Assembly: GCA_030549905.1 (NCBI GenBank)
Contig: JAUQQK010000009.1
Coordinates: 1-64,000 of the forward strand
DNA length: 64,000 nt
Origin: Aquificota bacterium
GTDB taxonomy: Bacteria > Aquificota > Aquificia > Aquificales > Aquificaceae
Reading direction: 5' to 3'
The position numbers were made by a program, and so were the translations under genes. Of this stretch, positions 47,036-57,463 are shown in pieces (position 1 is the stretch's first letter; every line of letters starts with the position of its first letter). The notes beneath the pieces were generated by a model. That model was not told the DNA's origin, made no database searches, and saw nothing but the letters and a program-made list of their open reading frames with translations.

Positions 47036-47583
47036 TCGTACTTGACCAGCATCCTCCTTGCCACCTCCCTTGCCTTCTCCTTTCCTACAAGCCTTTCTGC
47101 CAGCTTTAGACCAAACTCAAGGGCTGTGCCGGGTCCCTGGCTTGTTATCACGTTCTCGTCTTCTACCACCGCCTGGTTTATAAACTGGGCTGGCTTTATC
47201 TCCTCCACAAGGCTTGGATAGACGGTTGCCTTCTTACCCTCCAAAAGTCCAAACTTTGCCAGAGCGGTGGGTGCGGCGCATATGGCACCTATAAGTTTTT
47301 TCTTTTCCTGCATAGCCTTTAAGAGCCTTTCTACCCTTGGGTCTTCCTTTAGCCTTTCCACACCACCCGCACCGCCGGGCAGTATGACAAGGTCAAGCTC
47401 ATCGGGGCTGAGCTGGTCTATGGTGGTATCAGGCACCACTTTTACGTTCCTTGCGCTTGTCACGGGCTCAGGGGTCAGCCCCACCACCAGCACCTCCACA
47501 CCCGCACGCCTCAGCACATCTATAGGAGCTATGGCTTCCACCTCTTCAAAGCCTTCAGCCAGTATAAGTGCCACCCTTGCCAT
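47032..47583 (-). CDS. DJ-1/PfpI family protein
   Basis: ALILAEGFEEVEAIAPIDVLRRAG; IGAICAAPTALA; TSQGPGTALEFGL. Confidence 0.94.
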   Translation of the reverse strand: MARVALILAEGFEEVEAIAPIDVLRRAGVEVLVVGLTPEPVTSARNVKVVPDTTIDQLSPDELDLVILPGGAGGVERLKEDPRVERLLKAMQEKKKLIGAICAAPTALAKFGLLEGKKATVYPSLVEEIKPAQFINQAVVEDENVITSQGPGTALEFGLKLAERLVGKEKAREVARRMLVKYE

Positions 47584-47602
47584 CTTTTCACCTCCTTAAA
47601 GT

Positions 47603-48577
47603 TTATTTTATAACTTCCCTTTCCCTTACCCTTGGGTCTATGAGAGCCAGAAGCAGATCCGCCAGAAGGTTTCCCACAAGTAGCATTATGGTGCCTATGT
47701 ATAACCCTCCCATCACCAAGAAAAGGTCCTGAGACAAAACCGCATCTAACATGAGGGTGCCAAGCCCGGGCCAGCCAACTATTATCTCAATGAGGGCTGC
47801 ACCCGAAAGCAGACCAGCAATTTCATAACCTATAAGGGTTGTAAAGGGGTTCATGGCATTTTTTAGAATATGCTTTATGACCACACGCTCATGCACGCCC
47901 TTTGCCCTCAGCATGACCACCATAGGGCTTTTCTTTACCTCAATGACTGCGCTTCTCATAAGCCTGATAAGTCCTGCAGAGGAGACTAAGGTAAGGGTAA
48001 GCACGGGCACAAACATGTGAAGAGCCAGATCCCACAGCTTTTCAGGAAGGCTAAGCCTGTTAAAGTCGGGGCTATGCACTCCGCCCACAGGCAGGTGGCC
48101 GGTCTTTGAGACCACCACTAAGAGGATAAAGGCTAAGAAGAAGGAAGGAAAGGACATAAAGCCGTAGCTGTAAGCCCTTATTACTTTGTCCGCAAGGCTC
48201 CCCTCCTTAAGACCTGCCCACATGCCTAAAGGCACAGCTATAAGCCATGAAAGTAGGGTAGAGCTTACCGTAAGCAGGAGCGTATTCCAGACTCTTTCGC
48301 CTATCAGCTGGGCAACGGGTGCATGGTACTGGAAGCTATAACCCAGGTCAAAGGTAAGGGCGGACATAAGCCACTTTAAGTATTGAAGGAAAAGGTTCTG
48401 GTCAAGTCCATACTGTCTTTTAAGGGCTTCTATGGTTTCCTGAGATATCTGGGGGTTTAGCTTGAGCTGGTCCAGGTAGTCGCCAGGGGCAAGCTTTATG
48501 ATAAGGAAGGAGAGGAAGGTCACGCCCAGCAGGGTTATGAAAGCCTGAAAAAGCCTGTGGGCAAGAAACCTGAGCAT
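47603..48577 (-). CDS. ABC transporter permease, DppB/OppB type
   Basis: MLRFLAHRLFQAFITLLGVTFLSFLIIKLAPGD; RAKGVHERVVIKHILKNAMNP (EAA-type loop). Confidence 0.93.
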   Translation of the reverse strand: MLRFLAHRLFQAFITLLGVTFLSFLIIKLAPGDYLDQLKLNPQISQETIEALKRQYGLDQNLFLQYLKWLMSALTFDLGYSFQYHAPVAQLIGERVWNTLLLTVSSTLLSWLIAVPLGMWAGLKEGSLADKVIRAYSYGFMSFPSFFLAFILLVVVSKTGHLPVGGVHSPDFNRLSLPEKLWDLALHMFVPVLTLTLVSSAGLIRLMRSAVIEVKKSPMVVMLRAKGVHERVVIKHILKNAMNPFTTLIGYEIAGLLSGAALIEIIVGWPGLGTLMLDAVLSQDLFLVMGGLYIGTIMLLVGNLLADLLLALIDPRVREREVIK

Positions 48578-48939
48578 CAGAAGTAGTTGGCTATAAAGTG
48601 TTTTACTTCTGAGAAATACCTGTCTATCTCTTCCTTATGCTTGTTTTTAACATACTTTACCAGCTTGTAGTCATCCCAGTAGCCTATGAGGGGTATGCGG
48701 TCCGGTATGGAATCCCTGTCCTCTATAAAGTAAAGAAGGGCTGAGATAAAATCCCTCCTTGCCTCTTCTTTTAGGTCAAAGTCCTGGTCGTAGAGAATAC
48801 GGAAAAGGAGTTTCACATCCAGCAAAAGGTTTCTCACATACTCCATGGTAGGTGGCACCTTGCTTAGCTTCTCTTCAAAGAGCCTTCTGAGCTCCTGCAG
48901 GTTTATATCCCTGTAATATTTCCTTAACTTCTCCTCCAT
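48577..48939 (-). CDS. DUF1232 (YkvA-like) protein
   Basis: ISALLYFIEDRDSIPDRIPLIGYWDDYKLV. Confidence 0.85.
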   Translation of the reverse strand: MEEKLRKYYRDINLQELRRLFEEKLSKVPPTMEYVRNLLLDVKLLFRILYDQDFDLKEEARRDFISALLYFIEDRDSIPDRIPLIGYWDDYKLVKYVKNKHKEEIDRYFSEVKHFIANYF

Positions 48940-48951
48940 AGCCTAACATTA

Positions 48952-50460
48952 TTATAACACGCTGTTAAGTTTGAAAAGGCTGTCCCGCCTGTATTCTTCC
49001 CTCTCGTAAGGGTAATCCGCTCTGTAGTGAACTCCTCTGCTCTCTCTCCTCCACAGGGCACAGCTAAGGGTTGCTAAGGCTGTCAGGCTTATGTCCAGTA
49101 GCTGTCTGTTTTCTACGGTGGGCTTCCAGTTTTGCCAGCCTTCCAGCCAGCCTCTAAGCTTATCAAGGGCTTCTTTTAAACTACCCTCTTCCCTCTCAAG
49201 CCCGCAGTGGTTCCACATGAGCCTTCTTATGTCTTCAAAGCTGTAAGGTGGCTCCTCACTGCCCTCTCTTTTGTTTTTGAAGTTTGCCCTTGAAGACTTC
49301 AGATAGGCAAGGTCATGGAAAATCCTGTAGGCGGTTCTGTAGCCAAAGACGAGACCTTCCAAGAGGGAGTTGGAAGCAAGGCGGTTAGCACCGTGAATGC
49401 CCGTGCAGGCACATTCCCCAACCGCGTAAAGCCCTTCCATGGAGCTTCTTCCGTAGCTGTCCACCCTTATACCTCCGATAAAATAGTGGGCTGATGGTGT
49501 TATGGGAACGGGCTCTCTCTCCGGGTCAAAGCCCCTTTCCCTCAGCATCTGGTATATGGTGGGAAACCTGTCTCCTAAGTTTATACCCCTTTTTATCAGA
49601 GGCCTCATGTCAAGGAAAACCTGCCTGCCTTCCTTCAGCTTTCTGTAGATAGCCCTTGCCACCTCATCCCGTGGTTTTAGCTCATCCACAAACCGCTCTC
49701 CTCGCTCATCCACTATGTATGCCCCTTCTCCCCTGACTGCTTCTGATATGAGTATGTTAGTGTCTTTGACCACCGTCGGGTGAAACTGCACAAACTCGGC
49801 ATTTTCTACCTCTAAGGTCTTTCTTAAGGCTATTCCTATAGCATCGCCCCTTACCTTTACCGGGTTTGAGGTGTGCAGGAACATGCTGGCAGCACCGCCA
49901 GTGGCTAACACCAGCGACCTTACTCTTAGAAAGTGAAGCTCACCGTCATAATACAGGATACCCTCCACCTTACCATCTCCGAGTATTTCCTGCAACTCTC
50001 CCCTTATAACCCTTATCTTAAGCTCTTCCACCTTCCTCCAGAGGGCTGTGTATATGGCTCTGCCCGTGTAGTCCTTTACCTTATAGACCCTTGGAAAGGA
50101 ATGACCGCCCTCAAGGGTTGTCTCCTCGTCAAACACCACACCCCACCTTATGAGGTCCGCCATTCTCTGCACGCCCTCATCTACAAGTATGCGAAGGGTT
50201 TCCTCCCTGCACAGACCCCTGCCTGCCCTCTGCGTATCAAGAAGATGAAGATAGGGACTGTCCTTTGGGTCTAAGGCACAGGCTATGCCACCCTGAGAGT
50301 AGTAAGTGTTTCCTATACCCCTTGTAAGTATAACCGGCTCAACTCCAAGCTCTTTGAGCATAAGGGCGGTGGTAAGACCGCCGATGCCACTTCCGCAGAC
50401 GAGGACAGATACCTCCTCGCAGGGCATGAGGGAGGTGTTAAAGTTAAGAAATAACTCCAT
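48952..50460 (-). CDS. nadB: L-aspartate oxidase
   Basis: [49 protein letters not shown]. Confidence 0.95.
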   Translation of the reverse strand: MELFLNFNTSLMPCEEVSVLVCGSGIGGLTTALMLKELGVEPVILTRGIGNTYYSQGGIACALDPKDSPYLHLLDTQRAGRGLCREETLRILVDEGVQRMADLIRWGVVFDEETTLEGGHSFPRVYKVKDYTGRAIYTALWRKVEELKIRVIRGELQEILGDGKVEGILYYDGELHFLRVRSLVLATGGAASMFLHTSNPVKVRGDAIGIALRKTLEVENAEFVQFHPTVVKDTNILISEAVRGEGAYIVDERGERFVDELKPRDEVARAIYRKLKEGRQVFLDMRPLIKRGINLGDRFPTIYQMLRERGFDPEREPVPITPSAHYFIGGIRVDSYGRSSMEGLYAVGECACTGIHGANRLASNSLLEGLVFGYRTAYRIFHDLAYLKSSRANFKNKREGSEEPPYSFEDIRRLMWNHCGLEREEGSLKEALDKLRGWLEGWQNWKPTVENRQLLDISLTALATLSCALWRRESRGVHYRADYPYEREEYRRDSLFKLNSVL

Positions 50461-51415
50461 GCCTTTTGCATATTTCTATGATAAGGCTGGCAAGCCTGTG
50501 TGGGTCGTGCCTCACAAAGTCTTCCTTTTCACCAATAAGGTCTTCCGCATATACCTCTATGCCTTCTTTGGCTATTCTTGCCACATCGGGAAGTACTGGC
50601 TCCTGTTTCTGTTCTAAGTATCTTCTCAGGGTCTGGTCTGAAGGCATCTTGGTGTTGAGTATAGCCATATGAACTCTGTCTATACCCGTTATATCCATAA
50701 AAGTTCTAATATGGTCGTAGGCACTAAAGCCATCCGTTTCCCCGGGCTGCGTCATGGCGTTGACCACAAAGACCCTAAGGGCGGGCGAGCGCAGGACCGC
50801 TTCTTTTATATCCTTTATCAGAAGGTTTGGTATTATGCTGGTGTATAGGCTTCCCGGACCAAATACTAAAACATCTGCAGACTCTATCTTAGCAACCGCA
50901 TCCATGGGAGCTTTGGCTTCTTCTGGTTCAACCCAGACCCTCTGGATTCTAACGCCGTGCCTTTTGCCATACTCGGTTATTTCCTCTTCACCGCATACCA
51001 CCTTTCCGTCGCTAAAGTGGGCGCAGAGCTGAATATTTTCCAATGTGGCTGGTATTATCTCACCACGTGTTCTGAGTATATGAGAAGCTATGTTTATTGC
51101 CTGCATAAAACTGCCTGTGATGTTCGTCAGAGCCACAAGAAAAAGATTTCCAAAGGCATGCCCTTCCAGCTCCCCACCTCTAAAACGATACTGGAACAAC
51201 TCCCTTATAATGTCCTCGCTCTCAGAGAGAGCAACTATGCAGTTTCTTATATCGCCCGGTGCCGGCACGTTGTAGAGCTTTCTGAGCCTTCCCGTGCTTC
51301 CACCACTGTCTGCCACCGTGACTATGGCAGATATATCCTCAAACTCTTTTATTTCCTTGAGACCTCTCAGCAGGGTGGAAAGTCCCGTGCCACCTCCAAT
51401 AGCTACAACTTTCAT
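50444..51415 (-). CDS. YvcK-type gluconeogenesis factor / CofD-like protein
   Basis: [49 protein letters not shown]. Confidence 0.95.
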   Translation of the reverse strand: MKVVAIGGGTGLSTLLRGLKEIKEFEDISAIVTVADSGGSTGRLRKLYNVPAPGDIRNCIVALSESEDIIRELFQYRFRGGELEGHAFGNLFLVALTNITGSFMQAINIASHILRTRGEIIPATLENIQLCAHFSDGKVVCGEEEITEYGKRHGVRIQRVWVEPEEAKAPMDAVAKIESADVLVFGPGSLYTSIIPNLLIKDIKEAVLRSPALRVFVVNAMTQPGETDGFSAYDHIRTFMDITGIDRVHMAILNTKMPSDQTLRRYLEQKQEPVLPDVARIAKEGIEVYAEDLIGEKEDFVRHDPHRLASLIIEICKRHGVIS

Positions 51416-51462
51416 AAAAACCTCCTTGAATCTACAGCCCTCTTGAAATATTTTAAACCATT

Positions 51463-51939
51463 ATGGTGGTTTTAAACCTTAAAGAAATATTCAAAACCAG
51501 AAGTAAATTTACCGCAAGCTACAGCTTTACTCCAGAGGAGCTTAAACTTCCTCCTGATTTGGGTGAAATAAAGGAACCCGTTCAGATTTATTTAGAAATT
51601 ACAAAGGAAAAGGGCGGTTATAGGGTTTACATGGAGGTTGAAGGCTATGTGGTCCTCGAATGCAGCAGGTGTTTAACCCTTTATGAGAAGGATGTAAGCA
51701 GGAAGGAAAACATAAGGATAGAGCCATATCCCACAAAGGATGTAATATACCTCAAGCCTTCAGAGCTTGATATATCCTTTTACGAGGATGAGACTGCCTT
51801 TGACCTTACAAACCTTGTGAGAGAGCAGATAATTCTGAGCATACCCACAAAGCCCCTGTGCAGTCCTGACTGCAAAGGTGAAATGCCTGAAAATACAAAG
51901 GGAACTACCCTCGGAGACCTTCTCAAGAATATGCTATAA
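51463..51939 (+). CDS. YceD-like DUF177 protein
   Basis: VLECSRCLTLYEKDV; LVREQIILSIPTKPLCSPDCKG; precedes rpmF. Confidence 0.92.
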   Translation: MVVLNLKEIFKTRSKFTASYSFTPEELKLPPDLGEIKEPVQIYLEITKEKGGYRVYMEVEGYVVLECSRCLTLYEKDVSRKENIRIEPYPTKDVIYLKPSELDISFYEDETAFDLTNLVREQIILSIPTKPLCSPDCKGEMPENTKGTTLGDLLKNML

Positions 51940-51973
51940 TACAATACCCTAATACCTTCTTGGAGGCAAAAGT

Positions 51974-52159
51974 ATGGCGGTTCCTAAGAGGAAAACCTCA
52001 AAATGGAGAAGAGACCAGAGGAGAGCTCAGAACTTTTACGCAAAGCTTGGTCTTTCTTCCTTAGCTACCTGCCCGAACTGCGGCGAGCTTATGCTTCCAC
52101 ACAGGGCTTGTCCCTACTGTGGATATTACAAGGGCAGGCAGGTGCTTGAAACCGCATGA
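51974..52159 (+). CDS. rpmF: 50S ribosomal protein L32
   Basis: MAVPKRKTSKWRRDQRRA; CPNCGELMLPHRACPYCGYYKGRQ. Confidence 0.96.
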   Translation: MAVPKRKTSKWRRDQRRAQNFYAKLGLSSLATCPNCGELMLPHRACPYCGYYKGRQVLETA

Positions 52160-53163
52160 CAAAGATAGCAGTTGACTGTATGGGGGGAGATTACGCCCCC
52201 GAGGAAATAGTAAAGGGTTGTATATTAGCTTATAGGGAGCTTGGGCTTGAAAGCCTGCTCGTGGGTGATGAGGAAAGAATAAGGTCTATCTTAAAGAGGG
52301 AGGGTTTTGAAGGAAAACTGCAAGTAGTCCATGCAGGTGATATAATTGAAATGCACGAGCCTCCTTCCAACGTGCTTAAAAAAAAGCATTCTTCTTTGTA
52401 TGTGGCGGGTAGGCTCGTGCGGGAGGGTCTGGCGGATGGGCTTGTATCCGCTGGCAACACAGGAGCTGTGCTTACTGTGGGCAAGTTTGTTATAGGTAGC
52501 ATTGAGGAGCTTGAACGTCCTGCTATAGGCGTAGCCCTTCCAAACCCAAAGGGGAAAACGGTTCTCATTGATGTGGGTGCCAACGTGGACTGCAAGCCAA
52601 AGCACCTCCTGCACTTTGCGGTCATAGGGCATACCTATGCGGAGGAGATTCTTGGCATAAAAAACCCGAGGGTAGGCATTCTGAGCATAGGTGAGGAGGA
52701 GGGCAAGGGCAACGAGCTTGTAAAGGAAACTTACCCCCTTCTTAAGGCAAGCAGGCTAAACTTTAAGGGCAATGCGGAGGGCAGGGACATCTACGCAGGC
52801 ACCTTTGATGTGATAGTGTGTGATGGTTTTGTGGGTAATGTGATACTCAAGGCGAGCGAGAGCCTTGGCATGGCTGTCCTTCAGATGATAAAAGAAGAAG
52901 TGAAAAAGAGCCTTCTTGCAAGGCTTGGAGCTCTTTTGATGATGCCAGCCCTAAACAACTTTAAAAAGAAGGCGGACTTTGCAGAATACGGAGGCATACC
53001 CCTCTTGGGAGCCAAAAAGCCTGTGATAATAACTCATGGCAGGGCTAATGCAAAGGCTATAAGGAATGCCATAAGGGTGGCAAACGAGTTCTTAGCTCAC
53101 CATTTTAACGACAGGCTTGCGGAAAACCTGAGAAAGCTCATACTACAAGAGGTGAGAGCCTGA
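52156..53163 (+). CDS. plsX: Phosphate acyltransferase
   Basis: IAVDCMGGDYAPEEIVKG; VSAGNTGA; VCDGFVGNVILK. Confidence 0.96.
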   Translation: MTKIAVDCMGGDYAPEEIVKGCILAYRELGLESLLVGDEERIRSILKREGFEGKLQVVHAGDIIEMHEPPSNVLKKKHSSLYVAGRLVREGLADGLVSAGNTGAVLTVGKFVIGSIEELERPAIGVALPNPKGKTVLIDVGANVDCKPKHLLHFAVIGHTYAEEILGIKNPRVGILSIGEEEGKGNELVKETYPLLKASRLNFKGNAEGRDIYAGTFDVIVCDGFVGNVILKASESLGMAVLQMIKEEVKKSLLARLGALLMMPALNNFKKKADFAEYGGIPLLGAKKPVIITHGRANAKAIRNAIRVANEFLAHHFNDRLAENLRKLILQEVRA

Positions 53164-53164
53164 T

Positions 53165-54091
53165 ATGGGTATAAGCTTTCTTGGGCTTGGATATGCCCTT
53201 CCAGCTCAGGTACTGAGCAACTTTGACCTTGAGAAGATGGTGGATACCTCTGATGAGTGGATTACCACAAGGACGGGCATAAAGGAAAGAAGAATATCAA
53301 AGGAGGAAAGTCTTACAGACCTCTCTTACAGGGCAAGCCTTCAGGCTCTAAACAGGGCTGGCGTGTCTCCTGAAGAAATAGACGCCATAATACTTGCCAC
53401 CCTTACACCGGACCTCGGCTTTCCAGCCAGCGCCTGTCTTCTTCAGGCAAGGCTTGGTGCAAACAGGGCTTATGCCCTTGACATATCAGCCGCCTGCAGC
53501 GGCTTTCTCTACGGGCTTGAGCTGGCAGGTGGGCTTTTAGCTTCTGGAAGGACAAAAAAGGTGCTTCTTGTAGGTGCGGAAAGGCTCTCGCAGATAGTGG
53601 ACTGGACAGACCGCTCCACCTGTGTGCTGTTTGGAGATGGAGCTGGTGCGGTGGTGCTTTCCTCTGAGGGAGAGGGCGAGCTTTTATCTTCTGTCCTGCG
53701 TTCAGACGGAAGCCTTTGGGAAATTCTCTATGCGGAGAGGTGCGGATACATAAAAATGAAGGGCAAGGAGCTTTTCAAGATTGCGGTGAGGGCGATGGCA
53801 GAGGTCTGTGAGGAGGCTCTCCAAAAGGCTGGGCTTTCGGTGGAGGACGTAGACCTCGTGGTGCCTCATCAGGCAAACATAAGGATTATTCAGGCTCTTG
53901 CGGAAAGACTAAACCTTCCTATGGAAAAGGTCTATGTAAATATACACAAATACGGCAACACAAGCGCCGCCTCCATACCCATAGCCCTGTGCGAAGCCTA
54001 CGAGGAGGGAAAGCTAAAGAGGGGAGATGTGGTGCTCATGACAGCTATGGGTGGTGGTCTCACCTGGGGTGCAGGCCTTATAAGGTTTTAA
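53165..54091 (+). CDS. fabH: Beta-ketoacyl-ACP synthase III
   Basis: DTSDEWITTRTGIKERR; ALDISAACSGFLYGL; VPHQANIRI; GNTSAASIP. Confidence 0.96.
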   Translation: MGISFLGLGYALPAQVLSNFDLEKMVDTSDEWITTRTGIKERRISKEESLTDLSYRASLQALNRAGVSPEEIDAIILATLTPDLGFPASACLLQARLGANRAYALDISAACSGFLYGLELAGGLLASGRTKKVLLVGAERLSQIVDWTDRSTCVLFGDGAGAVVLSSEGEGELLSSVLRSDGSLWEILYAERCGYIKMKGKELFKIAVRAMAEVCEEALQKAGLSVEDVDLVVPHQANIRIIQALAERLNLPMEKVYVNIHKYGNTSAASIPIALCEAYEEGKLKRGDVVLMTAMGGGLTWGAGLIRF

Positions 54092-54206
54092 GAATATAAC
54101 AAACAAAGCAATACTTATAGAAAATATAAGGAAGATTTATTTGATTTTTAGAAAGCAATTAGTATAAAGTGAAAAAGTAATACATAGTTTTAAAGGAGGT
54201 ATAAAG

Positions 54207-55445
54207 ATGCTGAGCAGAAGGGAGCTTCTGAAAAGTAGTTTTATGCTAAGCACCGCAGGGCTTCTTGTACCAAAGGCATTGCTGGCAAAAGTGGACCCAG
54301 CTCTTTTGGGAACGGCGGTAAAAGAATTGCCAGAAGGCACCTTAGAGGAGCAAATCCTTGAAGCACTCCCGGGTAAAAAACCGCTTATCAAAAAGACCTT
54401 TAGACCTCCAAACTATGAAACGCCGGTGGAGTACTTTAACGAAGTTTTTACACCAAACAACGCCTTTTTTGTAAGATACCACCTGTCAAACATACCTGAA
54501 GTGGACGCCAGAACGTGGAAGCTAACCATAAGCGGTGATGCTGTAGAGAAACCTATGGAGCTGACCCTTGAAGACCTTAAGACAAAGTTTGAGCAGGTGG
54601 AGGTAGCTGCTGTATGCCTATGCTCTGGCAACAGAAGGGGTCTTATGAAGCCTCATGTGCCGGGTATTCAATGGGGTTATGGTGCTATGGGAAATGCCAG
54701 GTGGAAGGGGGTAAGGTTAAAGGACCTGCTAAACAGGGCAGGGCTTAAGGCAAATGCCCTTGAGGTGGTGGTTGATGGAGCGGACACAGGAGTTGCTGCA
54801 GGCACGCCCGATTTTATAAAGAGCATACCTGTCTGGAAAGCCTTAGATGAAAACACCATAATAGCCTATGAAATGAACGGTGAACCTCTACCGCACTGGA
54901 ACGGTTTTCCCGCAAGGTTAGTGGTTCCTGGCTGGACAGCCACATACTGGATAAAACATATTACGAGCATACAGGTAGTTTCAAAGCCTTACGATGGTTT
55001 CTGGATGAAGACTGCCTACAGAATACCTCTTAACAAGTTCCCCGTGGTGCAGAGGTTCCTTTCCCAAGAAACCGCCGTCAACACGCCTATCACTGAGATT
55101 ATGGTTAACTCACTCATAACTAACCTTAAGGATGGTCAAACTTTCAGGCTTGGGCAACTTATAGAGGTGAAAGGAATAGCCTGGGATGGAGGCTATATAA
55201 TCAAGAAGGTAGAGGTGTCCACCGACGGTGGTAAGACATGGCAGGAGGCGGAGCTTGGAAAGGACTATGGTAGATACTCATGGAGGCAATGGTTCTACAG
55301 GTTTAAACCTGCAAAGAAAGGCACATATACCATAATGGCAAAGGCTACCAACAGCATTGGTCAAACGCAAACCTTTGAGTTAATATGGAACCCTGCAGGA
55401 TACCACCACAATGTGGTGCATACAATAAACATTAAAGTTGTATAA
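54207..55445 (+). CDS. sorA: Molybdopterin sulfite dehydrogenase (SorA/SoxC-like), Tat signal
   Basis: SRRELLKSS twin-arginine; VAAVCLCSGNRRGLM; GVRLKDLLNRAGL; PARLVVPGWTATYWIKHI. Confidence 0.88.
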   Translation: MLSRRELLKSSFMLSTAGLLVPKALLAKVDPALLGTAVKELPEGTLEEQILEALPGKKPLIKKTFRPPNYETPVEYFNEVFTPNNAFFVRYHLSNIPEVDARTWKLTISGDAVEKPMELTLEDLKTKFEQVEVAAVCLCSGNRRGLMKPHVPGIQWGYGAMGNARWKGVRLKDLLNRAGLKANALEVVVDGADTGVAAGTPDFIKSIPVWKALDENTIIAYEMNGEPLPHWNGFPARLVVPGWTATYWIKHITSIQVVSKPYDGFWMKTAYRIPLNKFPVVQRFLSQETAVNTPITEIMVNSLITNLKDGQTFRLGQLIEVKGIAWDGGYIIKKVEVSTDGGKTWQEAELGKDYGRYSWRQWFYRFKPAKKGTYTIMAKATNSIGQTQTFELIWNPAGYHHNVVHTINIKVV

Positions 55446-55457
55446 GGAGGAAGCATC

Positions 55458-55739
55458 ATGTTAAGAGTACTTACAGCAATAGCAACGCTTACTTTGGTAG
55501 CCTATGCAGGCGAGGAAAGCATAAAATTAAAAGAGGGTGAGGGGAAAGCTCTGGTGGAAGCAAATTGTATCTCCTGCCATAGCCTCGACTATATCCAGAT
55601 GAACTCTCCTTTCCTTGACAAAAAAGGCTGGGAAGCTTCTGTTAACAAAATGATAAAGGTCTTTGGAGCTCCCATTAAACAGGAAGACGTACCAAAAATA
55701 GTAGAGTATCTTACCAAGTACTACGGTAAGAAGGAGTAG
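55458..55739 (+). CDS. sorB: c-type cytochrome, SorB-like
   Basis: Signal peptide, single CISCH haem motif; follows sorA. Confidence 0.88.
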   Translation: MLRVLTAIATLTLVAYAGEESIKLKEGEGKALVEANCISCHSLDYIQMNSPFLDKKGWEASVNKMIKVFGAPIKQEDVPKIVEYLTKYYGKKE

Positions 55740-55753
55740 AGTAAAATTTTTGT

Positions 55754-56848
55754 GTGAAGTTTGACGTTCTTGTGGTGGGTGCAGGACCGGCGGGCTCTTC
55801 CTGCGCCCGCAAGCTTTCAAAAGCCGGGCTTAAGGTTTTGCTTATAGAAAAGTCCTCTCTTCCACGCTTTAAGCTCTGCGCAGGCTGTCTTTCCGCAAGG
55901 ACTTTAAGGCTTTTGCCGGAGGGTTATGAAAGGCTTATCCTTAACCGCATAAGCTCGGGGCTTCTGGGCTTTAGAGGGAAAGAATACTATGAAGTGCCTG
56001 CATACAAAGAGGTGGCGCAGATAATAGACAGAAAAGATTTTGACCACTTTTTAACCTTAAAGGCTCAGGAGGCTGGTGCGGAGCTACTTGAGGCGGAGCT
56101 TTTAGGCTTTGAAAGGGAAGGCACTTCCTACAAGGTCTTTACCTCAAAGGGCATCCTTAGGGCGGACTTTGTTGTGGGTGCGGACGGCTTTCACTCAAGG
56201 ACCGCAAAGCTTTTGGGCTACAGGAAGAGAAAGTTTTTCAAAAGCCTTGAATTTTTCACAAAGGGTGAGCTTAAGGACAAGGTGCTTATTGAGGTGGGAT
56301 GGGTAAAAAGAGGGTATTTGTGGGTCTTTCCTCATGGTGAGGGCATAAGCGTGGGAATTGCCACTACGGGGGAGGAAAACCTTTTTGAGCTTCTAAGGGG
56401 CTACTGTGAGGAAAAAGGCATAAACTTTAAAAAGCCTAAAGGCTGGCACATACCCTTTGTGGAGGAAGAGAGAGACCTACAGCTCGGAAGGGAAAGAGTG
56501 CTTCTTGTGGGAGACGCCGCCGGCATGACAGACCCGCTTCTTGGAGAAGGCATCTACTACGCCATATGGGGTGCAGGACTCTTAGCTTCAGCAATCCTTG
56601 AAAACCCTGCCGACCCCCTTCCAGCCTACAGAAAAAGGCTAAAGCCTCTTGTTGAGGAGCTTGTTTATGCGGGCAGGATAGCAAGGCTGGCTTATGGCTT
56701 TCAGAGGGTAGCTTACAGAATGGGAAAGGGCTACGCTCTAAGGAGCTTCTATGAGCTTCTTGCTGGAAGCAAAGGATACAAAAGCCTTTATCTAAAGGGC
56801 TGGCTCAGCTTCTTAAAGCATTTTGCTATTGAAAAGTTCAGGCTTTGA
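55754..56848 (+). CDS. Geranylgeranyl reductase family FAD-dependent oxidoreductase
   Basis: FDVLVVGAGPAGSSCARKLSKAGLKVLLIEK; VGADGFHSRTAKL; LVGDAAGMTDPLLGEGIYYAI; GTG start. Confidence 0.92.
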   Translation: MKFDVLVVGAGPAGSSCARKLSKAGLKVLLIEKSSLPRFKLCAGCLSARTLRLLPEGYERLILNRISSGLLGFRGKEYYEVPAYKEVAQIIDRKDFDHFLTLKAQEAGAELLEAELLGFEREGTSYKVFTSKGILRADFVVGADGFHSRTAKLLGYRKRKFFKSLEFFTKGELKDKVLIEVGWVKRGYLWVFPHGEGISVGIATTGEENLFELLRGYCEEKGINFKKPKGWHIPFVEEERDLQLGRERVLLVGDAAGMTDPLLGEGIYYAIWGAGLLASAILENPADPLPAYRKRLKPLVEELVYAGRIARLAYGFQRVAYRMGKGYALRSFYELLAGSKGYKSLYLKGWLSFLKHFAIEKFRL

Positions 56849-56866
56849 CCATAGGAGGGACACCTT

Positions 56867-57463
56867 ATGCGATGCGGAATGTCAGGAAAGGAAAGCCTTT
56901 CAGAGGGCTTGACCACAAAAAAGCCCATGCCTATAATTTTAGCCATGAGGGGGGTGCTGGCGGGAATTTTAATAAGCCTAAGTCTTTCCCTTGCAAACTC
57001 AGAAAACATAGTGCTTACAGCCCTCACATACATGGACAGGCAGTATGAGTTTGGAGCAAACAGCCTATACCGTATGGATTGCTCCGCCTTTGTTCAGAGG
57101 GTCTTTGAGGTAAATGGCATAAGGCTTCCAAGAAGCACCATAGAGCAGTCGCAGGCGGGCGTGCCTGTAAGCCTTGACGAAATAGAGCCCGGAGACCTTG
57201 TATTTTTCACCACATACCGCAAGGGACCATCTCACGTGGGCATATACATAGGCAACGGCAAGTTCGTGCATGCCAGCGAAAGCAGAGGCATATCCATAGA
57301 CCATTTAGAAGACCCCTACTGGAGCAGAAGGTTTTTATTTGCAAAAAGAGTCCTTTCAAAGGGTGAGGTAAAAACCGCAAGCTCTAAGGGTATAAGGTCT
57401 GTCCATCAGGAAAGACAGAGGGACGAGATAGCAGACCTTATATACATACTTTCTAACCGTTAA
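56867..57463 (+). CDS. NlpC/P60-family peptidase; exact start uncertain
   Basis: YRMDCSAFVQRVF; GPSHVGIYIGNGKFVHAS. Confidence 0.9.
   Translation: MRCGMSGKESLSEGLTTKKPMPIILAMRGVLAGILISLSLSLANSENIVLTALTYMDRQYEFGANSLYRMDCSAFVQRVFEVNGIRLPRSTIEQSQAGVPVSLDEIEPGDLVFFTTYRKGPSHVGIYIGNGKFVHASESRGISIDHLEDPYWSRRFLFAKRVLSKGEVKTASSKGIRSVHQERQRDEIADLIYILSNR

Noticed and set aside
50957-51475. 172-aa plus-strand ORF opposite the YvcK-like gene
   Set aside because: Antisense shadow of a conserved gene
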